From positions 1 through 26,393 of the forward strand of contig BFEA01001082.1 in the NCBI GenBank assembly GCA_003427395.1: a DNA stretch of 26,393 nt, in the 5' to 3' direction. Under the pieces are notes generated by a model. The model saw only the letters and a program-made list of their open reading frames with translations, ran no database searches and was not told the origin of the DNA. The translations under genes were made by a program, and so were the position numbers. Shown piece by piece: positions 1 to 9,990 of the stretch; within the stretch, counting starts at the first letter, position 1, and every line of letters starts with the position of its first letter. This DNA comes from Chara braunii. Its lineage: Eukaryota; Streptophyta; Charophyceae; Charales; Characeae.

Positions 1-728
1 TTCTTTTCCTTTTACCATTTTTAATATTTTTCTATGTTTTTAATTTCATTGCCGAAAACATAAAATAACAAGGGAATTTCCCCTAAGATTAAATGTAGTG
101 AAAAATGAAGAAAATAAGGAATATTGCGTTTTTCTCCGCTCCTCTTCTGGTCTTAATCTTTTTCTTTTATTTTTAATCATGATATTAGAATAGACAAAAA
201 TCCGAGGCCTCATTTTGGCCCCGGATGTATGCCGTCAAAATGNCGCGGCGAGGTCTGTTTCCGCGATCCCTCTCCCAGCAGGCCAAAACGGTCGCAGTCC
301 TCTGAGCGATCGGAAATGACGGTCTCTAGTCGTGCTCAGTGCACCTATCCTTCTTGCTGTCTTTGGGGGTTACTCTTAAAATCTAGTGCGTGCAGAATCA
401 GGGGTACCCTGAGTTCTCATAATTCCTGCAGCCCGGTCATCCCAAAGCACTGTCAAAACGCGGACTTAACCCTGAGCCTAAACCCCTAAACTGCCGTTTT
501 CAGGCGGCGCACTACTTGTGGCCGCCTGACACCGGGTCTTGTTGACGTGGAGGTTCTCATCGGGCGTTCTGTCCAGTGGGGCTTGCACGGACTGCTTGGC
601 GGGGTCGCTGGGCTGCACTGCCGGTTTACCATCGACAGTCAGTTAGCAATGTTGTGAACCGAGGCATTTGTCTGAGAGCAGAATTGACAGTATTACACTT
701 GTTGTTACGATGTGAATGTGAGTTTAGA
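1..728. other. Gene-free stretch, AT-rich at the start
   Basis: The first 220 bases are AT-rich with T runs. The rest is of mixed composition. An open frame at 229-489 (+) contains an ambiguous base at 243, has no recognisable domain and no coding signature, so I do not call it. A short telomere-like CCTAAACCCCTAAAC stretch lies near 476-490. I see nothing else. Confidence 0.5.
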
Positions 729-938
729 CTAGAATGATCGGGAGAAGTGTTGCCTGGCCGGCATGCTCTCCCTGCGCTTCGGAGCAGCCTTTATGTGGCT
801 GTAGGTTCCTGCGCAAAGATCGAAAATGAAACAAGCTTGTCGAGGAGAGTTTATCCTCCGAGCAGTGCTCTGCATATTTCATGATCCGGAGGGTGTGGTT
901 ATGCTGCAATTACCTGTTGGGGCAGACCATGCAGTGCA
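729..938 (+). repeat. Diverged direct repeat R1, copy 1
   Basis: This stretch aligns with 1379-1590 in the same orientation. Shared blocks include GATCGGGAG, TGGCCGGC, GGTTCCTGCGC (TGTTCCTGCGC in the other copy), TTGTCGAGGA, CTGCATATTTCATGA and TACCTGTTGGGGCAGACCAT. Small indels and many substitutions separate the copies, so the duplication is old. No protein is recognised in either copy. It may be part of an unnamed dispersed repeat family. Confidence 0.8.
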
Positions 939-1378
939 CATTTCATGAAAGGTTTTGTGAATACTTTTGAAGATGTATCCGAATCCTGTTACCTTTGTGT
1001 GTTGTTTATTTTTTATGTCTGACTAGCCGAATTTGGTGTTTACACAATTGTTCTGCTTTAATCNAAAAAGACCTATTCCCATTACAGNGCGCACGGATAA
1101 ACCGTAATGCTGCGTTCCCATAAACCTTTTTTTCTTGCACTGGTCGCGGCTGTTTTTGCCCAAACGTGTGCGGGCCTATCCAAATGACACCTGCCTACTG
1201 ACTGGCTACATGACCTACCGGCGTGCCTACCAGACTCTCGGCAACAGTGGTCAGTGGCCTGCATGATGATGGGACTCGGTTGCAATGGTGCTTAGGTAAG
1301 GAACTGATGTTCTGTAATAATAGTAGGTCTCTCATGGGAATTTNACTTAATGGCCGGCATCCTCTACCTGCAGAAGAG

Positions 1379-1590
1379 TGGACTGATCGGGAGCAGTGGT
1401 GCGTGGCCGGCGTCCTCTACCTGCGCTCTGGAGCAGCTTGATTTGCATGCTGTATGTTCCTGCGCGTAGATCAGACATTAAATGAGTTTGTCGAGGACAT
1501 TTCCTCCAAACTGAAGGACTGCATATTTCATGACCTGGAGGGTGTGGCACTTCTGCAGTTACCTGTTGGGGCAGACCATGTAGCTCAAAA
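1379..1590 (+). repeat. Diverged direct repeat R1, copy 2
   Basis: Partner of 729-938. Just upstream, the motif GGCCGGCATCCTCTACCTGC (from 1352) is repeated as GGCCGGCGTCCTCTACCTGC about 55 bases later, so this copy carries an extra short tandem duplication of its own left edge. An ambiguous base is present at 1344. Not coding as far as I can see. Confidence 0.8.
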
Positions 1591-2058
1591 TCGCCTGTGA
1601 GAGTAGATGTGATTGTTGAGCAGTACGGTGAGATTGGACTTGAATGAGACGTGTGTACCTGCTGATTTGAAGTACCACGAGTGAAGTGGGAGGTTGTAGA
1701 GAGAAGCACGTGCGTAACTTTGTAATTATGGTACGACTGGGCAGTGTGATAGATGGAAAGAAACTTCAGTAGGACAAGAAATCCTCAAGAGTTTTTTGGT
1801 AAAGGTGGCGACTGGGATGTGATGATCTCATCTTTCCCCGAATGATCGATGCTGATTCAAGCGTGCCTCGTTTTGAAGCCAGTGAATCTGATCCCTTCTT
1901 TCAGCCGTGAGGAGACAGAAATGAATCTTGATAAGAGTTACTCATTCCTGGTCACATACGCGGGGTTCCACACTGTGCTTATAGGCTGAAGGCTCTGAGT
2001 ATGGATGCTCTGTGGTCTTGCTTGACAGATTGTTGGCCTCGCGTGCAGAAGGGTGGGA

Positions 2059-2130
2059 AGTGATGAATTGTAATCGGTCCGTGTTTCTGAGACACTGATG
2101 TTACCATTACGAAGGTTTCTGATCCCATCA
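2059..2130 (+). repeat. Short dispersed repeat R2, copy 1
   Basis: The block CTGAGACACTGATGTTACCA, continuing with TTACGAA and then CTGATCCCATC, is also found at 21700-21772 in the same orientation with few changes, 19.6 kb away. This is a short remnant of a dispersed repeat and holds no gene. Confidence 0.75.
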
Positions 2131-2636
2131 GTTAAGTCGTGTATGGGCAGACTGCACGTGAACAGGGATGCATCTGATTCGATTTACGCATGTTCTGTGG
2201 GTTATCTGCATCTGATTGTCTTGCATCAAAACGTGTGCTGTTTACAGCGGACCTCGAATTCAGCCGGAGAGCGTACACTCCAGTTATGTGCCTGCGTGGA
2301 CCCTTCTAAATCCATTGTCAGCACCTCACAATTTGGCCGATGTTTGTTCTCGAAACACTGTTCCCATTTAGCGAACGCGTATTGTTTCTTGTGGCAGAGC
2401 CGTGAGACGAACATGGTCGGGAAAATGGACATGTGTCCGTGGAATGGTTAAGAACCTGTTCTGAATCAGTTTTGGTGCGAAAACTGGGAGGTGATGATTC
2501 AGTTCTTTCCCCAAATGATGGACGTNGATTCAAAGGACATCATTTGATTTCAAATCCAGCGAATCTTATCCCTTAAAGCATTGTGATTTGAAAGTGCCTG
2601 TGGGGTGGATGGTGATAAATAATTGTGAGCAATGTT

Positions 2637-2714
2637 GTCTATCTAGTGTCGTCTATCTAGTGTCCTTTTTTCCTTGCGCAAGGAGCAGCTGGATGGACGC
2701 ACAGTATACCGTTC
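2637..2714 (+). repeat. 78-bp direct duplicate, left copy (assembly artefact)
   Basis: This 78-bp segment is identical base for base to 2753-2830. The two copies are separated only by the 38-bp library adapter at 2715-2752. Perfect identity with an artificial sequence in the middle means the genome very probably has one copy. The segment itself begins with a 14-bp direct repeat, GTCTATCTAGTGTC twice. Confidence 0.95.
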
Positions 2715-2752
2715 CTGTCTCTTATACACATCTAGATGTGTATAAGAGACAG
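2715..2752. other. Nextera mate-pair junction adapter (contaminant)
   Basis: The 38 bases are the 19-bp Tn5 mosaic end CTGTCTCTTATACACATCT followed directly by its reverse complement. This is exactly the circularisation junction adapter of Illumina Nextera mate-pair libraries. A perfect 38-bp palindrome of this sequence is not expected in a plant genome. Translation across it gives the well-known contaminant peptide SYTHLDVYKRQ. It is a library artefact left in the assembly and not a biological transposon end. Confidence 0.99.
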
Positions 2753-2830
2753 GTCTATCTAGTGTCGTCTATCTAGTGTCCTTTTTTCCTTGCGCAAGGA
2801 GCAGCTGGATGGACGCACAGTATACCGTTC
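2753..2830 (+). repeat. 78-bp direct duplicate, right copy (assembly artefact)
   Basis: Identical to 2637-2714. The likely origin is two contigs or reads, one ending in the adapter and one starting with it, each carrying the same 78 bases, joined by an assembler through the shared palindromic adapter. About 116 bp (one copy plus the adapter) would then be spurious. Confidence 0.95.
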
Positions 2831-4624
2831 TTTTTAGATGTGAAAGGAAACTTACTATTGGAGGAACTTTCTTGAATACCTCTCCATGGCGTGGAGGGTG
2901 TCGCTTTGTTGTGTTTAGCTGCTAGGAAGAGTGTGCAGTCTGTATCAGGTCATATGGACGTGAAAGGTCGGTTCCCCGCTCGCATAAGGTGGTTTTGCAT
3001 AATGGGAGCACCTTGCCCTGAACCTACTACTGGGACAATTTCTTTGGTGTTGCGTTTTGAATTCTGTAGCGTTTGCTCTGTTGTGCTGCTGGTGTGCACA
3101 ATGGAAGCCTCTTTGCCACGGGTTTGGTAGCGTCTCTATATGCGATTACCATTTACGTCAGAAGATGGCTGAAATCAAGTCTTCTCCCTTTGATAGGAAG
3201 CTGCGGATGATCTTTTACGCCATTTTCTTGCAGTGCCGTTCTGGGTGATGACATGGGTTTCATTGGTTGTCAGATTCGAAGTGAAACAGATCTGTGGTGG
3301 TGTGTAGATGAAATATAAGAAGCTTGATGTGTACAATGATGAAATGCTTGGGTTACGCCGGACATTTCTTCGCTTTGAAAGCGACTGATTTATGGGTGTA
3401 CATCATCCCAAGATCATTCGTATGTTTTCTTAATGCAATCATTTGTAATCATAGGCGGTGGTCCCATGACAGAAGTGTTCCAACAAAAGTAAGTTAGTGG
3501 ATGAAGCAGAACCGATCTTTGAAGCTCTTTCCGGCACAAAACAATGTGGCATGTGGATGTTTTGTGTGAAGCCCAGGCACATCTGATGATTCTTGTCATA
3601 CTTTCGTTCTCCTGATATAGATGCTGAGAGCATTCAGTTGGGAAAACTCGGGGAAAAGCCTGTGCAAATGTGGTTGTGGTCAGATAGTTTGCACGGATGG
3701 GGGTTGGATTACCAGGCATGCCGATGATGAAAATTCGAAATGGCTTCTCTCAAAACATTTGCAGTGGCCGCCCGAGAGTTTTCGCCATGCCTGGCTTGAG
3801 AACTGATGCGGTTTAATCCTTCCTTGGATGTCTGAGGCAAACTACAGGGATGCAGATCCTAGTGGGGTGATCTCTGTGATGCTTCGGAGTCTAAAGGGCA
3901 TGGCAGACCTATGTTTTGTGAATGGACGGGTGATCTATGTGCTGTGTGTCCTGAAATGAATGGGTGAGATCTAGCCGCACGTCGGAGGGTGAATACATCT
4001 GAACGTGAAGGTTGTGGTGCCTGCATTGCCTGTAGTGGCGGGTGGTGCAGAAGTTGTCGCGTGTTTGTGATTGCATGATTGGTATAAACCTGCAACGAGG
4101 CTAGTATGCTCAGAAAGGATGTGTTAAGTGGCATAGGTTTATAGAGGTTATGAATAGGGTGCCATTGAAGTTCCGTTGTGGCTGCCAATGTGTTTGGCAC
4201 TGTGCTGTCATGGACGTCGCAGTGGCCAACAGCGAAGTGGTCGATGGATCGTGCTCAGCAATCTGGTCACTAGTGTGCTTTATCTTGTGACCAGCACGGT
4301 TATAAATTGATACACCCCTACGTCTGATATGGTGGTGCAGGTCTCTTAGTGAGCTTGAGGTCATGGGACTCCACTCCTTAGAATGCTAATAAAGATTATC
4401 TCGGATGTTTGTCTCTGTGGTCTCTGCCTGTAATGTGGTTCTGTTTGTTCTGTGTACAATAGTGTCGTTGGAGGGTATAGGTTATATAGATCTGCGTTCC
4501 AAGGGTGGCCACGAATGGACATTACTGGAGTGCGTACAAGGAAAACTGGTCTGTCTATTTGTGCATTTAAATGGATGGATGCTTTTGAACGTGTTTTCTA
4601 GAATGTGGGTAAACTTTGCTTGGC
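2831..4624. other. Gene-free stretch
   Basis: Only short open frames of about 60-145 codons occur here, on both strands and overlapping each other. The longest (4405-4842, +) runs into the dispersed repeat at 4625-4753 and shows no known domain. I see no RNA gene, tandem array or element end. Confidence 0.5.
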
Positions 4625-4753
4625 ATTTTTTGGTATCTGGGACGGATCCGTTTCTCCTTGGACCGATCTTTCGTTCGTTGCCTAAAGGGAATACTGGAAG
4701 GGTGCGACGCGTCAAGTGGTTGTTCGAGTCTACTGGCGCTACTTATTTCCTTG
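4625..4753 (+). repeat. Dispersed repeat R3, plus-strand copy
   Basis: This block matches the reverse complement of 21891-22014. Shared words include GGTATCTG, GACGGATCCGTT, CTCCTTGGAC, GTTGCCT, GGGTGCGACGCGTCA, GTGGTTGT and CGCTACTTATTTCC. The copies lie 17 kb apart in inverted orientation and differ at roughly one base in seven to ten by eye. No domain is recognised in either. The sequence around 4862-4938 is also related to 22612-22672, so a larger family of elements may be involved. Confidence 0.8.
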
Positions 4754-4861
4754 CATATGGTTGTTCCTCTAACGTGTGGTCTGACAACAATGAAAGGACT
4801 GGGCGGACCTGTACGCAGTTACCTCTTGTTGTGTCGTTTTAGTCGTTGTGTACGTTTGAAT

Positions 4862-4938
4862 GAAGTGTGGATGGGCAAGAATGTTGAGCATACGACCGTT
4901 TATCGTCGAGGAGGAGGAGAGATTTGGGGACGACTTCT
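4862..4938 (+). repeat. Dispersed repeat R4, copy 1
   Basis: Matches 22612-22672 in the same orientation: AAGTGTGGATGGGCAAGA, then a GAGGAGGA-AGAGATTT block, then GGACGACTTCT. This copy has about 16 more bases in the middle. No gene is evident. Confidence 0.65.
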
Positions 4939-6177
4939 ACAGTGTGTGCCGCTGTGAGGAAAAACCTTTCACATAAGTACCTGAGCGCAAAACCTGATGG
5001 CGAATCTAAGGGTCTGAGCGGTTCGTGCTGTTTACGGGTCTGTCGCACGAGGGATGCTTGGGTGGGTATGTCATGAAAACAAGCGTTATATGATGAAACA
5101 TGGACGCTATCGAGGGAATGACTGAGTGACGAGTGCGATCTGATAATGGAGATCTGGGCTGAGAGGTTCTGTTATAATCACGTGCTGGGTTGTTGAGCCC
5201 GGTCCTGAATGGTATGGTGCGGGGAATGCCCGAGGGTGGTGGCCGTCCTGTTTGTGGGGTTTTCTCGTGTATTCAGTGGGTTGGGGGGTTTCTCGTCTAT
5301 TCAGTTCTGCTACTGATACAGAATGAAAGACAATGATGATAATGGTAATCTGAGCCCAAGAGCTGTGTATTAATGGTTTCGTAGTGTGTCTGGGCAGCCG
5401 TCGTTCTTCAGGCCTCACCAAGAAAGACTGTCGTCCCATATGATGTGCCAGGAGCAGGTACTGAGGGTATACAAAGTACTCTCATGGGACTGGTGCCAGG
5501 TGCTTCCTTGAGGTGGGTTGTATCATCTATGATGAGCGAACGGATAATAATCACGAGCATATGAATCTGTGATGAAAAGTCTTTGTTGCCTTCCTTCTGA
5601 CATGATAACCAACGTTGCTGCTAGTGGATCATGATGCTAGTGCAGGTTCCATTCTGTGAGAGCAAGTCCGCACAGCTGCTAGTGCGGAATGTGGCGCTAG
5701 CATGTGTATGAACTTCTTTGAAACACATTCTATGGTCACTTATTTGGGGTGCAATCGAATGAGGCTAGCCTGCAGGCTATGATGAGACGTCCTCTAAAAC
5801 GCCAGTTCTGCTTCTGAAGCGAATGAAGAAGGCCGAGGCTTACACTGAGCCTGGTGAAGTTGGCCTTCAGTTGTCTTACATCAATATTTGTGATCGCACC
5901 GGTAGAGGTGTTTGGAAATCCCCCTGGATGTGAGTATTTCTAATCGCATCAGTGAATATTTGAACTCATATCTTCGAACTAACTGGTTGAATGTCTGCCG
6001 TACACCCCTGTGACCACTGCTGAGGTAAAGAAATTTGGTAGCCGGGAAGGTATAGTGGTGATGTTCTTGAAAATATAGTGGTGAAGTTCTTGGATAGTAG
6101 AACAGCGCTCTGAGTAGAAAAATGTTTGTTAACGCGGTTGCTCATTGTCAGTGACCTACTGAAGAAACGTGCTCGTG
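4939..6177. other. Gene-free stretch with short internal repeats
   Basis: No ORF here looks like a protein. Short motifs recur: AAATTTGGTAGCCGGG-AGGTATAGTGGTGA occurs near 6029-6061 and again near 6198-6230, and GGTTGCTCATTGTCAG occurs near 6135 and 6178. These are local duplications at the left edge of long repeat unit A. Confidence 0.5.
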
Positions 6178-7583
6178 GTTGCTCATTGTCAGATGGGGAA
6201 ATTTGGTAGCCGGGGAGGTATAGTGGTGACGTTCTTGATGCCATTGTGGTGGTTAAGCATCACTGATTGTGGATTTCGGTACAGTGGATTTGTTGGAATT
6301 GTAGGATGAGCACAGCTCTGGTTGTTGCAACTATCCACTACATTGTAGTGTCTTTGAGCTGTGTGTATATCGAATATGGTCTTTCCGACCTCCTTGACTA
6401 CAGTGGCAGTTGCTGCTAAGGTATTTGTTCCTTGGAACGGACGCGAGTTGCATGTGGCTGGTATCAACGGTCATAATCTTCTCCATCCGGACTCCTTGGA
6501 AAAACTACCTTTGTGACATGGAGTGCCCGCTTCTGCCATAACACCTTTCGATGTGTTCCCGATTGCGTATACAGACGTGCTCTATATTTGGTTTACCCAT
6601 AGTAACCTTCAGGAGTATGTTTCAGGGGGTGCTTGGTGAGTAGAACAGCGATCTGAGGCTTGTGCAAGGGGAGAAGAAAGCGTCTGCGCCCCGCTCAGAG
6701 GTTGGGACACATTTCATTGGGTGAGCATGTGTACTGTAAGTCTCCTGAGCATTACTAGTCTGGGACACGCAGGTCGTAGCTCAGATTTGGGTTGGTCCTT
6801 GATGTCGCCCTTGAATCTCAGTAGTTTCTCCGGACAGTGGCCCCGACATTCAGTGGGATTGGTCTGTCCCATAAGCTGAGTATATAAAGAACAGGGAGGA
6901 GTCACTCGTCGCACATTCATGTGGCTAGTGAACTCGATGGAGTAAACCATCCCTTTGGTATGGATACCTCAAGCCCTAAACCCGAAACATCAGTGAACTC
7001 GACCATTACGTGAAGCACAACCTGCGTCAAGCCCGGAAAGTGAATTCGGCCGTTTCGTGTTTGTCTCTGGATACCTTCCGGTTTGTGTGTCAATGGATCT
7101 AAACTGTTGGCCCGAAACTGTAGTGAATTCGGCCGTTACGTGTTTTTGTAGGATACCTTAAATCCTAAACCCAGGCTCTGTATGATCTTGTCAGTGAAGA
7201 AACGTGCTCGTGTTGGCTCAGACTTACTTTCATGGCAAATGTGTGGGGTCACGAACCTGCTTCTTTATATGACTAGTTGTGGTGCGATGAGAGAGTGCTA
7301 GATTTTTCAATGACTAGTTAGCTCCTCGACAGTGCCACATTTTTCAATGACTAGTTGCACATGACTTGCTGCATGATGAGAATTTTCATTTTGGATGACA
7401 ACCAGTGATTTCTTTGAACTGTCTAAGTCTCTGACATTCTTAGTACTCCGTGTTAGATTGTTGTGAACTATTTTTTTTTGGTCCTCCCTGGTTATCTGAG
7501 GAGCGGTAACCTGCGAGTGAGATGGGGAATAATAGCTCGTGGTGGGATTGCATCATGTTGGTGAGATAACGAGCCTACCAGCT
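6178..7583 (+). repeat. Long repeat unit A (about 1.4 kb, uninterrupted)
   Basis: Unit A aligns from end to end with pieces of 12954-18798 (unit B), in the same orientation, at roughly 85-90% identity by eye. It serves as the empty-site reference that shows unit B was later split by insertions. It contains a duplicated module: AGTGAATTCGGCCGTT followed by CGTGTTT and GGATACCTT, near 7041-7078 and again near 7124-7158. A CCCTAAACCC stretch lies at 6974-6983. No coding frame is conserved between A and B, no TG...CA ends are seen, and no protein is recognised. It is best described as an unnamed non-coding repeat, either a segmental duplication or a non-autonomous element. Confidence 0.85.
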
Positions 7584-7730
7584 AGTCAATTTGAACTGGG
7601 GATGTCTCTCATTGATTGGCGTTTACATTGTTGTTAGGCTGTTGTGTGCTGGTTCCTAGCGCATGGAAACAGCCACAATGGTTTCCGCTTAGTCATTGTC
7701 GTGTTGAACTGTGCGTGGAGCGGGAAACAC

Positions 7731-7828
7731 GTCTCGCGATCGTGGTTCTTTGATCTGAATGAAATAGCAAAGAAGAGAAAGGTGTCTCGTGATCGTGGTG
7801 CTTTGATCTAAATGGAATAGCAAAGAAG
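7731..7828 (+). repeat. 45-bp imperfect tandem duplication
   Basis: Two copies, 7731-7775 and 7784-7828, each run from GTCTCG-GATCGTGGT through CTTTGATCT to AATAGCAAAGAAG and differ at about five positions. An 8-base spacer separates them. Local duplication without a gene. Confidence 0.85.
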
Positions 7829-8493
7829 CGTTGCACGACCCAGAATGTTGTGACGTGATGGAGGATGTGCAGAAAGTTGGTAGATTGGTTCCTAAATTTT
7901 AGGTGAGAAGATTGCTTTGGACTGTTGCATATTGAAATGCGTGCCTTAGTAATTGGCGAAAGCCTGTCGGCAGTCCTTCAGGTAGGGCTGCTGTGGTTAT
8001 GCTATTGTTGCTGGAAAGTGATGGTTCGGACCTATATGGGGTTTCGACACTGGTCAGACAACCGGAGGTCTTGTTTCCACGGCACTCTGTATGATCTATT
8101 ACCTAGTGCTACTAATTGACGGACCACATCGTGGAAAATTAACCACTGCAAGTCGTTACCATAGCTTATTTTCAGTAATTTTCTCGTATTTCTTCAAAGA
8201 GTTGTGGACAGTTCTTTGCTGAAGTATTGTGGCGGGGGATTCCTAGGCAAGCCAGAGGGTCGAATTTTGCTGACTGGACAGCCTTGTTGGAGAAAAGGTT
8301 AACCGACCCCCCATTTTTCACCTCAATTTATAAGAAAACCATAAGGCCATCCCGAGCAAACTTCACACCAATCTATAGAGTGCACTTCTTACTAACATAT
8401 TATAATAAAGTGGGGGTCCCCGTTAACCACTTGTGGTGCATTTTGTACGTTTCTATCTAGAGTGTTTCCGGCTTTGGGCTAGGATGAGATAAA

Positions 8494-8520
8494 ATCAAAT
8501 GATCCCTGTAGGGATTTGAT
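8494..8520. repeat. Short imperfect hairpin
   Basis: ATCAAAT at 8494-8500 pairs with ATTTGAT at 8514-8520, and CCCT pairs with AGGG inside, leaving a GA bulge and a two- to three-base loop. It lies between an unsupported frame (8227-8460) and the 3' side of the LINE remnant. It could be a structural relic of an element end. I have no evidence that it is a terminator. Confidence 0.5.
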
Positions 8521-8909
8521 AAACTACTCATAATCAAGATCGATCAACTGAAGCCCAGAACGTCAATGCCAAAGAGTGAATGATTACATGGAATGAATGG
8601 GGGTGACTTGTTTGTTCCATCTTGGAATGGGCATATGAGAAAGCTGGCAGCAATGATGAGTACAAGATAGGGACAATCGACTCCTTATGGTCCTGGCTCC
8701 ATATCCATTCTGGGAGCGTCAGTCCGGTTCCTTTCCACCGGCAAGTCAAAAATTGAAATACATGGTGAACACTCACGATTCCTTCCGTCTGGCCGAAGAA
8801 ACCCTGACTGTCAGCTTGCCCTACCACTTTTCCTCTCAGAATCAGTTGTGATCCTGTCAGATGATTCGTGTAAAGCAAGAAAAGGGGAGAGTTGTCTATG
8901 CTGTTGAGA

Positions 8910-9990
8910 TTAAAATCTCGGTTTCCCCAACACTGGGACAGTCCTTGTTGGAGTTACACTGTACCATTTCTTCCAAATCAATCTGTTATCTGTCACTGTT
9001 GCAATCTTTCCCTGTAAAAGCCAGTCTCTCATGAAAAACCGTCTCTTGATGGCTATCCTTTCTGGTCTGCCTTTCATTGTTGATGTCACCTCCCTCCCTC
9101 TGGATCGAATCCCAGTTTCAGCCATTCCCAACAGTAGAACCCAGGTTTCTTCTCTTGCCACCTCGGTACCTTCGATAGTCTTGGTGCATCTCCTTTTCCA
9201 AATTACCCATAGGGCCAGCTTTCTGAGCAGTTGAAACCAGACTTCCTTGCTGCCTTTGAGATTGTTAGTATTGTTGGATAGGAGCAGGATGTTCAGGGGA
9301 GTTGTGGGCGAAGGCGGTGATGAGAAGAGGAAGGACCATATGTCGTGCACCTTGTTACATATCCATGCTGCCTCCTTGCAGTACAGGAGGCTTATCCATG
9401 CTGCCTCCTTGCAGTACAGGAGGCTTATCCATGCTGCCTCCTTGCAGTACAGGAGGCTTATCAATGCTGCCTCCTTGCAGTACAGGAGGCAGTGGGGTAT
9501 ATCTTCCGGGAAGTTGTCTGTGCATAAGGGTCTTTATGTTTCCTCTTGTGGAGCCGTTGATTGACTGGCAACGATGCGTGCGCCAGGAGCCACTGAATGC
9601 TTCGAATCCTGACTGGTCTGATAGACAGGTACTTCGTCCATGGGATGGAAATGGGGTCCGTGGGGTCCAGATTCAGGATCTCTCTCCACTTTCCTAGTCT
9701 GAGGTCCGGATCTGTGGTTTGGAGACCCAACTCATAACCGAATTTGACATCATATTCGAATATCGTTCTCCTTCTCCCGGATTTGCCCTGCTTCCAGACC
9801 CATTGTTTCGGGTCCAATTCAAGTTCGGAACTGCAGAGGTCCGGGTGGAAGATTTTCCAGGGATCTAAGTTCTGGATTTCCAGCTCTTGTATGCTGTGGT
9901 ATGAGTAGAATTTAGATAGGTAGATGAGTTGGTTGGTTCGAGAGACGAATCGATATGCTCTGGTAGGCTGGGTTTGGGAGATGAGTATGC
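8910..9990 (-). pseudogene. Decayed LINE (non-LTR retrotransposon) ORF2, 3' part with zf-RVT-like region
   Basis: On the minus strand an open frame runs from about 9990 down to 9461. Its last part has the pattern found after the reverse transcriptase of plant L1-type LINEs: a W-rich stretch (QWVWKQG), KWREIL, then the helix QWLLAHASLPVNQRLHKRK that precedes a zinc-binding motif. A frameshift near 9530 then moves the reading to a second frame. That frame contains a Cys, then EDIPHCLLYCKEA and, after the minisatellite, CNKVHDIWSF, and it continues to 8910 with LALWVIWKRRC, a typical LINE C-terminal motif. Full ORF2 proteins are over 1,000 residues and include endonuclease and reverse transcriptase domains. 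Neither is visible here, so the copy is 5'-truncated or unrecognisably decayed. It can no longer move. The identification rests on motif pattern only. Confidence 0.65.
9361..9490 (-). repeat. 33-bp minisatellite, four units, inside the LINE zinc-binding region
   Basis: Units start at 9361, 9394, 9427 and 9460. The first three are identical and the last has one change (ATCAATG for ATCCATG) and is two bases short. Each unit holds a small inverted repeat, GCCTCC...GGAGGC. The unit is 11 codons long, so it keeps frames open on both strands and creates long but spurious repetitive ORFs on the plus strand. On the minus strand each unit adds LLYCKEAAWIS, one more copy of the Cys-containing part of the LINE zinc-binding motif. 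Confidence 0.95.

Noticed and set aside
2715-2752. Perfect palindrome with Tn5 mosaic ends as a natural bacterial transposon or target-site structure
   Set aside because: The sequence is the exact 38-bp library junction adapter and no transposase or IS50 sequence is nearby.
4405-4842. 145-codon plus-strand ORF with a hydrophobic start
   Set aside because: Its second half is dispersed repeat R3, and the related copy at 21891-22014 does not keep the frame. No domain is visible.
6461-6470. TGGTATCA, resembling the start of a primer binding site for initiator Met-tRNA
   Set aside because: Only eight bases match, no LTR end precedes it, and the equivalent position in unit B (about 13234) reads TGGTATCG.
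6974-6983. CCCTAAACCC and similar words (also near 476 and 16995) as interstitial telomere
   Set aside because: Each is only one to two repeat units, too short to be a telomeric array.
9247-9697. Repetitive plus-strand ORFs with HAASLQYRRLI or PCCLLAVQEAY repeats, possible repeat protein
   Set aside because: They arise because the 33-bp unit is a multiple of three and lies antisense to the LINE frame. There is no support outside the minisatellite.
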